Assembly: GCF_013177675.1 (NCBI RefSeq)
Contig: NZ_CP042652.1
Span: 2,790,001 to 2,854,000, forward strand
DNA: 64,000 bases
From: Arcobacter acticola
GTDB taxonomy: Bacteria; Campylobacterota; Campylobacteria; Campylobacterales; Arcobacteraceae
Direction of reading: 5' to 3'
Part shown: positions 54,800 to 64,000 of the stretch, piece by piece
Position numbering within the stretch: the first letter of the stretch is position 1
Layout of the letters: every line of letters starts with the position of its first letter
Notes under the pieces: generated by a model
Database searches by the model: none
Told to the model about the DNA's origin: nothing
Seen by the model: the letters and a program-made list of their open reading frames with translations, nothing else
Made by a program: the position numbers and the translations under genes

Positions 54800-55374
54800 T
54801 TATTATCCTTTTTAGCAGTATCAAGTTTGATTTTTTCATCAATTTCATCTTCTTTCATTTCAGAATATGAAATATCCATTTTTTTACCAGCTAAAACAAT
54901 TCCACCAATCATTGCAACTAAAAGCATAATAGCTGCTACTTCAAATGGAACCAAATATTTAGTAAATAAAATTAATCCAACATCAACTGAATTTCCATAA
55001 GCTGGATGAACAGGATTACTAGCTTCAACACCTTCACCAATAATTGGAGCTATTAAAACAATAACAACAATTAAAGCTACCATTCCTGATAATAAAAATA
55101 CAAGTCTTGGATTTTTTACTTTTTCTTTTACTTCTGAAAGTGAATCAAAAAACATCATTCCAAAAGCGTATAAAGACATAACAGCACCTGTATAAACTAC
55201 AATTTGAACAGCACCTAGAAAATCTGCTTCTAATAAAAAGAAAAAAGCAGAGATAAAAATCATTCCAGCTGCAAGTGAACTTAATGCATATAAAGCATTA
55301 TTAGTTAAAACGGTAATACTAAACATACTAATAGTTAAAACAGAAAATATAATAAAAGCTACAATTTCAAACAT
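54796..55374 (-). CDS. nuoJ: Complex I subunit NuoJ
   Basis: This 192-residue membrane subunit has five helices and a charged C-terminal tail. The conserved helix VQIVVYTGAVMSLYAFGMMF (about 56-75) takes part in redox-coupled conformational change. Spaced 9 nt after nuoI. Confidence 0.96.
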   Translation of the reverse strand: MFEIVAFIIFSVLTISMFSITVLTNNALYALSSLAAGMIFISAFFFLLEADFLGAVQIVVYTGAVMSLYAFGMMFFDSLSEVKEKVKNPRLVFLLSGMVALIVVIVLIAPIIGEGVEASNPVHPAYGNSVDVGLILFTKYLVPFEVAAIMLLVAMIGGIVLAGKKMDISYSEMKEDEIDEKIKLDTAKKDNK

Positions 55375-55383
55375 TCAATCTCC

Positions 55384-56004
55384 TTAGTATGATAATGGTG
55401 TTTTTTTGATTTTTTTATCTGCATCTGGTGACACCGAACCATATCCATCATATTCCAATTGAGCACCAAGACCATTAGCACTTGTTAAAATATCTTCTTT
55501 AAGTGAGAAGTGCGCTCTTTGTTCACTTGAGTTTTCATATCTTCCACCATGAACGATGGCAAGTTCTGGACAAACTTCAGCACAATATCCACAGAAAATA
55601 CATCTTCCCATATTAATTGTATATTCCATAACTTCTTTTCTAGAATTTTCATCAATTCTAGTTTCCATTCGGATACAATTTGCAATACAGATTTTTTCAC
55701 AAAGTCCACAACCAATACATCTCTCTTCACCTGACTCTAAAAGCCTAAGAAGTTTATGTACAGCTCTATATCTAGGCCCTATTGGTAACTTTTCTTTTGG
55801 ATATTGAACTGTTGCCATTTCACCTTTGAAAAGTGCTCTATACATTATTCCAAAAGTGATTTTTAATCCAACAAAAAGTTCACCTTTTACAGATCTAGTT
55901 GCTACTTGTTTAAAAGTTTCCCAATTAGTTTTTGGGTAATTATCCTCTTGAACTGTAATATAATCTTCACTTATATTTCTATTTTTAAATTGATTTAGTT
56001 CCAT
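55384..56004 (-). CDS. nuoI: Complex I subunit NuoI (two [4Fe-4S] clusters)
   Basis: This 206-residue ferredoxin-like subunit of the peripheral arm carries clusters N6a and N6b. Both motifs are intact: CIGCGLCEKICIANC (about 97-111) and CIFCGYCAEVCPELAIVHG (about 136-154). It passes electrons from NuoG toward NuoB. The N-terminal extension of about 50 residues is longer than in E. coli. Confidence 0.97.
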   Translation of the reverse strand: MELNQFKNRNISEDYITVQEDNYPKTNWETFKQVATRSVKGELFVGLKITFGIMYRALFKGEMATVQYPKEKLPIGPRYRAVHKLLRLLESGEERCIGCGLCEKICIANCIRMETRIDENSRKEVMEYTINMGRCIFCGYCAEVCPELAIVHGGRYENSSEQRAHFSLKEDILTSANGLGAQLEYDGYGSVSPDADKKIKKTPLSY

Positions 56005-56013
56005 AATTACCTC

Positions 56014-57006
56014 CTAAAACATCATCACAAAACCAGTAACTAAAACATTTAGTACTGCAAGTGGCATTAAAATTTTCCAACATAACCACATTAATTGATC
56101 TGGTCTAATATGTGGCCAAGAAGCTCTTGTCCATAAGAAAACAAAAATCAAAAACATAACTTTTAATACAATTGCAAATCCACCTGGAATAAACCATAAT
56201 GGATTAAATCCACCTAAGAATATAAGTGCAATTAAAAATGAAATTGTAAAAAGGTTCGCGTATTCTCCGATAAAGAACATACCCCATCTCATACCTGAAT
56301 ACTCAGTTGCATAACCAGCAACTAATTCAGCTTCATGCTCTAAAAGGTCAAAAGGAGTTCTATTTGTTTCAGCAAATCCAGCAATTGTAAACAATAAAAA
56401 AGCCAATGGTTGAGACCAAATAATCCAATCACCAAATCCACCTGATTGATAGTTATTAATATCAATTAAAGATAAAGATCCAACCATCATTAATGGAGCT
56501 AAAAGTGAAAGACCTGAAACAACTTCATATGATAAAAGTTGAATTGCAGTTCTCGCACCTCCAAGAAGCGCCCATTTATTAGCAGAACTCATACCACCAA
56601 GTAATGGACCATAAAGTCCAACAGCCCCAACAGACATAACAAATAAAACACCCACATTAATATCAGAAATAATTGGTCTAACCGTATATCCAAACATCTC
56701 AAATTCTGGGAAAAAAGGAACTGCACTCATAGCTATAAATGCAGTTGCAGCCGTAATAAGAGGAGCTATCATAAAGATTGGTTTATTTGCATTTGCAGGA
56801 ATAAAATCCTCTTTTGTAAATAGTTTAATACCATCTGCTGCTATTTGTAATAATCCATAAGGCCCAACATTTGTGGGTCCTAGTCTTCTTTGCATAAATG
56901 CTAAGATTTTTCTTTCAATATATGTTGTAAATCCAGCAAGTGCTGAAAACACAGCTAAAACAATTACAACTTTAACAATAGTTTCTATTATAATACTTGT
57001 TTCCAT
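56014..57006 (-). CDS. nuoH: Complex I subunit NuoH
   Basis: This 330-residue membrane subunit forms most of the quinone chamber. Family segments ERKILAFMQRRLGPTNVGPY (about 31-50), AETNRTPFDLLEHEAELVAG (about 212-231) and TRASWPHIRPDQLMWLCWK are present. Lies 1 nt after nuoG. Confidence 0.97.
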   Translation of the reverse strand: METSIIIETIVKVVIVLAVFSALAGFTTYIERKILAFMQRRLGPTNVGPYGLLQIAADGIKLFTKEDFIPANANKPIFMIAPLITAATAFIAMSAVPFFPEFEMFGYTVRPIISDINVGVLFVMSVGAVGLYGPLLGGMSSANKWALLGGARTAIQLLSYEVVSGLSLLAPLMMVGSLSLIDINNYQSGGFGDWIIWSQPLAFLLFTIAGFAETNRTPFDLLEHEAELVAGYATEYSGMRWGMFFIGEYANLFTISFLIALIFLGGFNPLWFIPGGFAIVLKVMFLIFVFLWTRASWPHIRPDQLMWLCWKILMPLAVLNVLVTGFVMMF

Positions 57007-57007
57007 A

Positions 57008-59482
57008 CTATACCTTTGCTACTTTTGCTTTATTAAATCTATAAACATTAAATAAGCTATTTGATAAAGAATTTTTCATAAATGTTGAAACATAAGCTAT
57101 ATTTCCAGCTATTTGAACATCAACATAGGCATTTAATTCTAAGCTTTGATTATTAGCATTTACTTTTACTTTATCACCATTTTGTAATTCAAGTTTTTCA
57201 AAAGCTGCTTTTGAAAAGAAAATTCCATCTTGAAGTTTTTCTTTAAATTCATGTGCAATTGCTGTGAACTCATTAAACTGATTAATTGGGTTTGCTTTAT
57301 AAATAAGAATTTCATCATCATTTAATGTAATTTTTTCAATACTTATTTCTTTTACATCATTTTGAGTAGATATTGATGTTTCTATTAAATCATAACCTCT
57401 ATACTCAACTTGATCATTTCCAAATTTATTTGGTAAATCATCAAATCCTATTGCTTTATAACCTTTATTAACAGGAAGTTTTGGTGTATATTCTATTGTA
57501 TATTCAATATCATCATTTAAAACTTCATTTGCAACTTCGTTTAAAGTATAACCTTTAAAAGCAAGTGCTGCATTTGTAGGAATTACTTTTTTATCAATAT
57601 TTGTAAAAGTTCCCTCTTGTTGATTTAGCGCTGGAATATCTAAATTTCCATCACCTAAAGCTGATAATTCAAAATCAGCTTTTACGTTATAACCAACACT
57701 AAATCCATCTACTTCATTTGAAAGTGTACAAATTTGAGATACACCTAAAGTATTTGTTTGAGATGGAATAATTACAACATTAAAATCAGTACATCTATCT
57801 ATTAATCCACAAAGTTTCGCTAAATTTTCACTATTTGGATGAGTTATTAAATCCTCTCCAACAATTAAAGAGAATGTATCTTTTTTAGCAAGCATATCAT
57901 TTAATAAATCTAAGAAACTCTCATCTTTTCCAAAATCAGCTAATAAAGAGATGTATTCATAAGAAACTTCTTTTGAAACATTTTTAGAAACAACTTTTTT
58001 AAGCTCTTTTTCTTCACCTGTTGCTTCATCAACTACAATCTCTACAACATTTTCTTTTACAACTTCTGTAAGAGTTTTTGTTCTTGTTTCTTTTAATGAA
58101 TCAATATAGCTTTGAATTTCTGCTGGTAAGTCTTTTGCAAACTTATATAAAATAAAGTATAAAATTGATTCTTCAACCATAGCATCATGGTAGATAAATT
58201 CAGTTGTTTTACCTTTTTTACCAATTTTTTCCATAACAGGATCAGCTACAGGATGAAAATATAAACCAGCACCTTTATTCATAATTACTGAGTTATTAAA
58301 TGCATATCTAGCATTTGGTAAATCTGATTTTAAATATGATCCCACAGAAATTACAAAGTTTGAATTATGAACTTCTGATAGTTTTGATGAATATAGAGAT
58401 TTACCTGAAGTTTTACTATAGTTTATCAAGAATTCTTGGTATCTTTTTGCATCTTCATTTACAAGTTTAACGCCTGTGAAATCAGCAATTTTTTGTAAAA
58501 TTAAAGCCTCTTCATTTGTAATAAATGAGTTAAATTTAATATTTTTAGCTTTTTTAAATGCTTCAATAGCTTCTTTAAAAGCTTTTGTATCTTTTGATTC
58601 AACTTTGTTTTCAAAATCATAAGCAAATCTTCCTGAACCATTTACAGTTGAGTAATGAGGCTCATTTGTTACCCTATAGATTTTTTTAGTTGCATGTTTA
58701 TCAATTGATTCGTGTTTAATTTCATAATACATAAAAGCACAATCAGATGAGTGAGGATTAGCAGCTGGTATTTTTTTAAGCTCCCAAGCATTTGAAGTAT
58801 ATTGGAAATCATGTGAAACTAAAGCTCCAACAGGACATGCTGCAATACATTCACCACAGTTTGTACAGGCATCTGCATCATAACCAATAAGTGATTTATT
58901 TAGTTTGTTCCACATTGCGTATGCATCTTTTGGCATTTCATCTTTAAATGTTTTTTCAATTGCATCGCTTGGTCTTTTTACAGTACTTAATGCATTTGAT
59001 CCAACCATATCTTGACATACAGTTACACATCTTTCACATACGATACAAAGCGCTGGGTCATAATTCATAACTCCCCAGTGTTGTGTTGGTCTGTGAATAT
59101 CTTTTATACTATAGCTTTGAGAATCAACTTTCATATATAAAGAGTAGTTTTGTAATTCACATTCACCACTTTGGTCACAAACACCACATTGTAATGGATG
59201 ATTTACATCGTAAACTTCCATTATTGCACGTCTTTCTTTTTCTATGTTTTCAGTAACAGTAGAAATCTGCATATCAGGTTTTACTTTTGTATTACATCCA
59301 TATACTTGTTTTCCATCAGCCTCAACTAAACATAATCTACATGCAAGTGTTGGTGAACATCTTGTCAAATAACAAACAGCAGGAACAAATACGTCATTTG
59401 CACGAGCTACATTTAATATTGACTCACCCTCTTTTGCTTCAACAGTTTTACCATCAATTGTTAGTGTAATCATATCACTCAT
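57008..59482 (-). CDS. nuoG: Complex I subunit NuoG
   Basis: This 824-residue iron-sulfur subunit has a [2Fe-2S] domain with C37, C48, C51 and C63, a second set HPLQCGVCDQSGECELQ (C99, C102, C108), and two [4Fe-4S] motifs CIVCERCVTVC (146-156) and CTNCGECIAACP (206-217). The molybdopterin-oxidoreductase-like rest shows no N7-type CxxC motif. Without a NuoEF pair it is the likely electron entry point, accepting from a flavodoxin- or ferredoxin-like donor. A segment at about 368-450 is paralogous to the next upstream gene product. Confidence 0.96.
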   Translation of the reverse strand: MSDMITLTIDGKTVEAKEGESILNVARANDVFVPAVCYLTRCSPTLACRLCLVEADGKQVYGCNTKVKPDMQISTVTENIEKERRAIMEVYDVNHPLQCGVCDQSGECELQNYSLYMKVDSQSYSIKDIHRPTQHWGVMNYDPALCIVCERCVTVCQDMVGSNALSTVKRPSDAIEKTFKDEMPKDAYAMWNKLNKSLIGYDADACTNCGECIAACPVGALVSHDFQYTSNAWELKKIPAANPHSSDCAFMYYEIKHESIDKHATKKIYRVTNEPHYSTVNGSGRFAYDFENKVESKDTKAFKEAIEAFKKAKNIKFNSFITNEEALILQKIADFTGVKLVNEDAKRYQEFLINYSKTSGKSLYSSKLSEVHNSNFVISVGSYLKSDLPNARYAFNNSVIMNKGAGLYFHPVADPVMEKIGKKGKTTEFIYHDAMVEESILYFILYKFAKDLPAEIQSYIDSLKETRTKTLTEVVKENVVEIVVDEATGEEKELKKVVSKNVSKEVSYEYISLLADFGKDESFLDLLNDMLAKKDTFSLIVGEDLITHPNSENLAKLCGLIDRCTDFNVVIIPSQTNTLGVSQICTLSNEVDGFSVGYNVKADFELSALGDGNLDIPALNQQEGTFTNIDKKVIPTNAALAFKGYTLNEVANEVLNDDIEYTIEYTPKLPVNKGYKAIGFDDLPNKFGNDQVEYRGYDLIETSISTQNDVKEISIEKITLNDDEILIYKANPINQFNEFTAIAHEFKEKLQDGIFFSKAAFEKLELQNGDKVKVNANNQSLELNAYVDVQIAGNIAYVSTFMKNSLSNSLFNVYRFNKAKVAKV

Positions 59483-60288
59483 TATGCTTCAACCTTTTCA
59501 ATCTTTACTTGTTTATATCTATATCCATTAAAAACATCATCAATGTTTTTAACTTTTAAAATGGCAATTGTTCCATTTAATGTTTCATCAACTTTTAAAG
59601 TTCTTTTTATTTTTTCATCTTTAGAATTTATATAAATTTCATCACCATTTGCAACTTTTGCAATATTTGCAAATGTTTTACTAGCTATTAATTCATCATT
59701 TTGATTTTCATCAATAAGTTTATAAACCAAAGTTCCATTAAAAGATTTTAATTCTTCAATCTCTTCTAAATCAAAATTTGTACATGAATTTATTTTCTTT
59801 TCTAAATCTTCATTTAGAACTATTAATTCAAAATTTGTGTATTTTTTAATAAGAGCTAATAATTTAATTATGTTTTCTATTCTTTTGTGCTCTAATAAAT
59901 CATCACCGATTATCAATAGTTTATTATTTGCTTCTAAATAATTTTCATATGCTTCTTCAAACTCTTCTTCTCCAGCTGAACTTTCAGCAGAAATATAACC
60001 TAAATCTAAATCATCAATAAATTTTCTAGTTTTATCATCACACTCTTTTACAAAAGTATCTAATAATAAAGCACAAATACCCTCTTCACTTCCAACTTCA
60101 TATTTTATAAACTGTGTGTAATAAAGCTTCATATTAATATTATCAATTGGGTGTATATATGTAAATTTTGCATTAGTTTTAGCAATAGATTCAATAATAC
60201 TATTTGTTACTTCTTCCCTATTATCTGCAAGCATTGAACCAAGAGATATTATAAAATCACTTTTAGAAATAAGCTCTTTTCTATTCAT
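59482..60288 (-). CDS. NuoF-position protein, paralogous to part of NuoG
   Basis: This 268-residue protein occupies the nuoF slot but has no NADH/FMN glycine-rich motif and no CxxCxxC cluster. Segments DFIISLGSMLADN and NKLLIIGDDLLEHKRIENII match NuoG's NFVISVGSYLKSD and FSLIVGEDLITHPNSENLA, so it appears derived from the NuoG molybdopterin-like domain. Equivalent genes occur in Campylobacter and Helicobacter nuo operons. I start at ATG 60286-60288, with GAGG upstream; it overlaps the previous gene by 8 nt. Confidence 0.85.
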   Translation of the reverse strand: MNRKELISKSDFIISLGSMLADNREEVTNSIIESIAKTNAKFTYIHPIDNINMKLYYTQFIKYEVGSEEGICALLLDTFVKECDDKTRKFIDDLDLGYISAESSAGEEEFEEAYENYLEANNKLLIIGDDLLEHKRIENIIKLLALIKKYTNFELIVLNEDLEKKINSCTNFDLEEIEELKSFNGTLVYKLIDENQNDELIASKTFANIAKVANGDEIYINSKDEKIKRTLKVDETLNGTIAILKVKNIDDVFNGYRYKQVKIEKVEA

Positions 60289-60559
60289 CACCTTTTTCCT
60301 CTTCTTTTTGCTCAACTATTTTAGGTTCTGGCTTAATTTTTTTTACTACCAGCGTCCAATCAACTTCAGTAAATTTAATAGAATTCATAAGTGTATAACC
60401 AGCTTCATATATAACATCTGCAGATTTTTGAATATTATCAAAATCTCCAATTTCAAAAATAATAATTGCTACTTCTTCTGCTGCAATTTGTTTATCCATT
60501 AACTCCAACATTCTGTCATAGAAGTCATTTTTTAAATATCTTAAATCAAATCTTTTCAT
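60281..60559 (-). CDS. NuoE-position protein without iron-sulfur ligands
   Basis: This 92-residue protein sits in the nuoE slot. It contains no cysteine, so it cannot carry the NuoE [2Fe-2S] cluster. The C-terminus is charged (PEPKIVEQKEEEKGDE). Small proteins in this position are typical of campylobacterial complex I, and are thought to adapt it to a non-NADH donor. It lies 9 nt after nuoD. Confidence 0.85.
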   Translation of the reverse strand: MKRFDLRYLKNDFYDRMLELMDKQIAAEEVAIIIFEIGDFDNIQKSADVIYEAGYTLMNSIKFTEVDWTLVVKKIKPEPKIVEQKEEEKGDE

Positions 60560-60568
60560 AACTTCCCC

Positions 60569-61795
60569 TTACCGATCTATTTCGCCAAATACAATGTTTA
60601 AGTTACCTATTACTGTAACAACATCGGCTAATTGTAATCCTACTAATAACTCTTCTAAAATAGCAGTATGTTGGAAACTAGGAGTTCTAATTTTCATTCT
60701 ATATGCATATGGACTTCCATCACTTACAACAAAATATCCTAACTCACCTTTTGGTGATTCAGTTGCAACATAAACTTCTCCAACAGGTGGTCTCATACCT
60801 TGAGTTACAAGAACAAAATGTTGCATTAAAGAGTAGTTTTGAGTCATGATTTGCTCTTTTGGAGCTGAAATGTAATTTGGTGAATGAGCCATTAATTGAG
60901 ATTCAGACTCTTTATACATAGGAACTAATTGTTTTAATATTTTTGAAGATTCTTTCATCTCTTGTATACAAATTTTATATCTTCCATAACAGTCATTTGT
61001 ATATGAAATTGGAACATCAAAATCAAGTTCAGGATAAAGACCATAAGGCATCTCTTTTCTTAAATCCCATTTAATTCCAGCCCCTCTTAATACAATTCCA
61101 GAACAGCCCCAATCTTTTGCCATTTGTGCAGTTATAACTCCAACATTTTCAAGTCTCATTTTCCAGATTCTATTTTCTGTTAGAAGTCCTTCATATGTTT
61201 TAAGTTCTTGTTCTAAAACATCTAAAAAACTCATACAGTCATCAATCCAGTTTGAAGGTAAGTCAAGTGGAACTCCACCAATTCTTACAGCACTATGAGT
61301 AAGTCTAGCTCCACAATAGTCTTCTATTAAGTCCATTGCGTATTCTCTTTCTCTAAAGCAATATAAGAACATAGACATAGCTCCAACATCAAGTGCATGA
61401 GTTGCAAGCCAGAAAAGGTGTGAAGTAATTCTATTTAACTCTAAAAGCATAGTTCTAATAACTTCTGCTCGTCTTGGAGCTTCGATTCCTAGAAGTTTTT
61501 CAATTGCTAGGGCATAACCATAGTTATTTGAAGTAGCAGCAATATAATCCATTCTATCTGTTGTTGGTAAGAATTCATTATAAATCATATTCTCAGCCAT
61601 TTTTTCCATACCTCTATGAAGGTATCCAATCATTGGTCTTGATTTTACAACTTCTTCACCTTGAAGTTCTAAGATAAGTCTTAGCTGACCGTGAGCAGAT
61701 GGATGCTGTGGACCGAAGTTCACCATCATAGTATTATCATCACGCTCAAAGTGAATATTTTCAAAAAAAGGTTTTAGTCTATTTGGTTGTTGCAT
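60569..61795 (-). CDS. nuoD: Complex I subunit NuoD
   Basis: This 408-residue quinone-site subunit is homologous to the large subunit of NiFe hydrogenases. [20 protein letters not shown] (about 24-43) contains the quinone-contacting His. [17 protein letters not shown] and [13 protein letters not shown] follow, with FGEIDR at the C-terminus. It is separate from nuoC, unlike the fused E. coli NuoCD. Confidence 0.97.
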   Translation of the reverse strand: MQQPNRLKPFFENIHFERDDNTMMVNFGPQHPSAHGQLRLILELQGEEVVKSRPMIGYLHRGMEKMAENMIYNEFLPTTDRMDYIAATSNNYGYALAIEKLLGIEAPRRAEVIRTMLLELNRITSHLFWLATHALDVGAMSMFLYCFREREYAMDLIEDYCGARLTHSAVRIGGVPLDLPSNWIDDCMSFLDVLEQELKTYEGLLTENRIWKMRLENVGVITAQMAKDWGCSGIVLRGAGIKWDLRKEMPYGLYPELDFDVPISYTNDCYGRYKICIQEMKESSKILKQLVPMYKESESQLMAHSPNYISAPKEQIMTQNYSLMQHFVLVTQGMRPPVGEVYVATESPKGELGYFVVSDGSPYAYRMKIRTPSFQHTAILEELLVGLQLADVVTVIGNLNIVFGEIDR

Positions 61796-61800
61796 ATTTT

Positions 61801-62604
61801 CTACCTTCTTCTTTTTAAAACAACTGATTCTTCAGGTTTTAATTTTTTCATAATTTTTGATGTGTTTTCTTCTTGGTAAGAAATACCCGTTTCTGGTTCA
61901 AATTGAGAAATATCTGTATCAAATGGAACTTCATGTCCAAGTCTTGCAAATCTTGTTGTGTCATATCTATCAATTGCTGCTGGATCTCTTTGTTCAGGGC
62001 CTATTATATCTCTAGCTTCCTTTCCAAAGATTTTATCAACTTCATACCATGAAGCTGCTTCATCACCTTGCAGTGGATATGTTTTTTTAAGTGGATGATC
62101 ATACCAATCATCTGGCATTATCAATCTTTTTAGATTAAAGTGATTAGATACTTTTACACCTAACATATCATACATTTCTCTCTCACTCCAATTTGCTGAT
62201 GAGAAAAAAGAAGTTAATGAAGGTATTTCTTCATCTTTTTGTAAGAAACATTTAATTCTTAGTCTTTTGTGTTTTGATAGTGATAAAAATTCATAAAAAA
62301 TTTCATATCCATCACGTGCAGCTAAATAATCAATTGCTGATAATTCCATTAACATGTCATACTCTAATTTTTCTTTTAGAAGTTTTACACATGAAATTAA
62401 GAAACTTTTATCAATAATAATTACTAAGTGAGTATGTTCAATATAAGCTTTTTGAACATTAATACTATAGTTGATTTCTTCAAAATCTTTTGCAAAGATT
62501 TCATCTGAATCTATTGGAAATCGTGGAACGGGAGGAGATACGAAAAATCTATCTGAAAAATAAGCTTGTCTTTGAACATTATCTTTTGGAGTATATTTTC
62601 TCAT
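61801..62604 (-). CDS. nuoC: Complex I subunit NuoC
   Basis: This 267-residue peripheral subunit has the 30-kDa family signature [20 protein letters not shown] (about 139-158) and [12 protein letters not shown]. An N-terminal extension and C-terminal tail make it longer than the usual domain. Shares one base with nuoB; lies 5 nt before nuoD. Confidence 0.96.
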   Translation of the reverse strand: MRKYTPKDNVQRQAYFSDRFFVSPPVPRFPIDSDEIFAKDFEEINYSINVQKAYIEHTHLVIIIDKSFLISCVKLLKEKLEYDMLMELSAIDYLAARDGYEIFYEFLSLSKHKRLRIKCFLQKDEEIPSLTSFFSSANWSEREMYDMLGVKVSNHFNLKRLIMPDDWYDHPLKKTYPLQGDEAASWYEVDKIFGKEARDIIGPEQRDPAAIDRYDTTRFARLGHEVPFDTDISQFEPETGISYQEENTSKIMKKLKPEESVVLKRRR

Positions 62605-63113
62605 TACACTAACCTCTTTTTCTTAATAGCTCTAAAAATTGATTCTTTTCTGATTTTTTGCTGAAGTGTCATAAGTGCATATTGTAGTGTTTCCGGTCTT
62701 GGTGCACAGCCTGGAAGATAAATATCAACAGGGATAATTCTATCTGCACCTTGAACAGTTGCATATGTGTTAAACATTCCACCTGTATTTGCACATGATC
62801 CCATTGAAATAACCCATTTAGGATCTGGCATTTGATCATATAATCTTCTCATGAATTCAGCATGTTTTTTTGTTAAAGTTCCTGCGATTATTAAAACATC
62901 TGATTGTCTAGGACTTGCTCTAAAAATTGTTCCAAATCTATCGAAATCATATCTAGAAGCTCCTGTTGCCATCATTTCAATAGCACAACATGCTAATCCG
63001 TAAGTCATTGGCCATAATGAATTAGAACGACCAAAATTAACTAATTTATCAATAGTTGTTAGTTTAATTGCCGTTGCATTATCTTGTAAATAATTTATTT
63101 TATGCTGTGCCAC
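62604..63113 (-). CDS. nuoB: Complex I subunit NuoB (cluster N2)
   Basis: This 169-residue subunit holds cluster N2, the last cluster before quinone. Ligands are C42/C43 in [12 protein letters not shown]107 in MGSCANTGG and C136 in LPGCAPRPE. It starts with GTG at 63111-63113, supported by AAGGAG 7 nt upstream, and overlaps nuoA by 19 nt. Confidence 0.97.
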   Translation of the reverse strand: MAQHKINYLQDNATAIKLTTIDKLVNFGRSNSLWPMTYGLACCAIEMMATGASRYDFDRFGTIFRASPRQSDVLIIAGTLTKKHAEFMRRLYDQMPDPKWVISMGSCANTGGMFNTYATVQGADRIIPVDIYLPGCAPRPETLQYALMTLQQKIRKESIFRAIKKKRLV

Positions 63114-63484
63114 TCAAGTGCTCCTTTTTTCCATGCGTATAAAAAGCCTATTGCTAAAATAGTAAAGAATAGTATCATCTCAACAAAACCAAACCATCCA
63201 AGAAGTTTAAAGTTAATTGCCCAAGGGAACATAAATATAATCTCTACATCAAATAAAATAAACAATAAGGCAGTTAAATAAAATTGCGTTGATATTGTGT
63301 TTGGTTGTTTTGTAACTTCTGGCCCACACTCATAAAGTGTTGTTTTTAATTTTTCTGTGTCAAGTCTTGCAATTTTTCTACTTACATATCTTGCTAGCCA
63401 TACGGTTGCACCAAAAGCACCAAATGTTACAATAAACATAACAAATGCACCAAAATAGGGATGTGCAAATTCCATGTGTGTCAT
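63095..63484 (-). CDS. nuoA: Complex I subunit NuoA
   Basis: This 129-residue, three-helix membrane subunit next to the quinone channel is the first gene of the nuo operon. [20 protein letters not shown] (about 51-70) and [12 protein letters not shown] (about 78-89) are signature segments. AAAGGATAG precedes the ATG. Transcription must start in the AT-rich gap to the right; I could not fix a single promoter. Confidence 0.97.
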   Translation of the reverse strand: MTHMEFAHPYFGAFVMFIVTFGAFGATVWLARYVSRKIARLDTEKLKTTLYECGPEVTKQPNTISTQFYLTALLFILFDVEIIFMFPWAINFKLLGWFGFVEMILFFTILAIGFLYAWKKGALEWHSIK

Positions 63485-63794
63485 TTAATCTATCCTTTTA
63501 AAGCTAAAAGTTTTAATCTACAAATACAATACTAAATTTGTGATAAATAGCCACTTATATAATAATTATGAATAATATTGTAACCTAATAAAAATAAGCT
63601 TATACTTTAATGTTTTTCTAAGGATAAAAGCTAAATTGGTACAAAAAGAAACATTAAATCTATAGTAAAATTTTTATAATAAAAAAGTATAATTTATTAA
63701 TTTCTTAAAATATTATTAATTATAATGATTAATTATACTTTTTAAAGATGAGATATTTGTGATATTTTTTAAATAACATTTTCGTTAAGTAAGT
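63485..63794. other. AT-rich gap upstream of nuoA
   Basis: This 310-nt stretch holds no convincing gene. It must contain the nuo promoter near its left end. A 13-bp perfect inverted repeat (AAAAAGTATAATT at 63682-63694, AATTATACTTTTT at 63731-63743) lies nearer the ATPase gene and could be a loose terminator or a binding site. Confidence 0.7.
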
Positions 63795-64000
63795 TTAGAA
63801 AAAACCTACTTTATTTTCACTGTCAAATTGACCTTTTTGCTCTTTTGTAATTTGCTCTTTGAAATTTTCAACTTTAAAAATTGGCTCATCGCTAACAGCT
63901 ATTTTATAAGCTGTATTTTTAATTACAAGCTCTATTTGTCCACCCGTTAGTTCATATTTAGCTAACTCTTCAATATCAAAGTCTTTTTCTAAAGGAAGAG
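63795..64000 (-). CDS. C-terminal end of an AAA+ ATPase (partial)
   Basis: A minus-strand frame enters at the window edge and stops at 63795-63797. The 68 visible residues include IEELAKYELTGGQIELVIKN, which resembles the lid region of AAA ATPases (alpha-helical arginine-poor end with TGxxI..V..N). The rest, with Walker motifs, would lie outside the window. The exact protein cannot be named. Confidence 0.65.
   Translation of the reverse strand, partial: LPLEKDFDIEELAKYELTGGQIELVIKNTAYKIAVSDEPIFKVENFKEQITKEQKGQFDSENKVGFF

Overview
The window is an AT-rich, gene-dense stretch of chromosome. It most resembles a member of the Arcobacteraceae (Campylobacterota, formerly Epsilonproteobacteria). 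Four things support this: a nuo operon in which nuoE and nuoF are replaced by two small proteins without cofactor motifs; menaquinone synthesis by the futalosine route (MqnD); a short BioB; and a flagellin lacking the usual TLR5-recognition arginines. I see no insertion sequence, prophage, CRISPR array, rRNA or tRNA. The genus assignment is inference from gene content.

Layout. 1-5250: a sensor kinase/response regulator pair divergent from a DASS carboxylate/sodium symporter, then a TauE/SafE permease. 5300-7975: a periplasmic thioredoxin and DsbD, divergent from a rhodanese. 7969-13244: an expanded Rim-like module on the minus strand, consisting of a cytoplasmic retropepsin-like protease, RimK, an aspartoacylase-family hydrolase and a secreted retropepsin-like protease. 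A 74-residue unknown protein and a c-di-GMP phosphodiesterase with a dead GGDEF domain lie just upstream. 13274-19345: phosphatidylserine decarboxylase, a Cys-rich small protein, and the heat-shock operon hrcA-grpE-dnaK, running on into a zinc-ribbon membrane protein and MltA, under a consensus promoter with a CIRCE operator. 19548-22840: a TAXI-type TRAP transporter with two large hairpins between receptor and permease genes. 22838-33849: a long minus-strand operon (ankyrin protein, glmU, coaBC, uppS, prepilin peptidase, LptF/G-family permease, truA, sensor kinase, response regulator). 33907-35811: a Suv3-like helicase and a decayed toxin-antitoxin locus. 35958-42372 (plus strand): trmA, flagellin behind a structured leader, a small unknown gene, recA, eno, an FtsB-like protein and an AMIN-domain protein. 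42346-49540 (minus strand): mqnD-murB-topA-phosphoesterase-bioB-antiporter, plus a small lytic-transglycosylase-like protein. 49597-63484: the complete 14-gene nuo operon. 63795-64000: the 3' end of an AAA+ ATPase gene.

How the parts fit. The respiratory operon, lacking an NADH-input module, and menaquinone synthesis together fit a low-potential-donor:menaquinone oxidoreductase. Two transporters each sit beside their own two-component system, suggesting two parallel substrate-sensing modules. The most interesting region is the Rim-like cluster. In Pseudomonas a RimK ligase is controlled by a protease of the same family and a c-di-GMP phosphodiesterase. Here those three functions lie together with two extra hydrolases, which suggests an extended glutamylation/deglutamylation system. 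That functional reading is inference.
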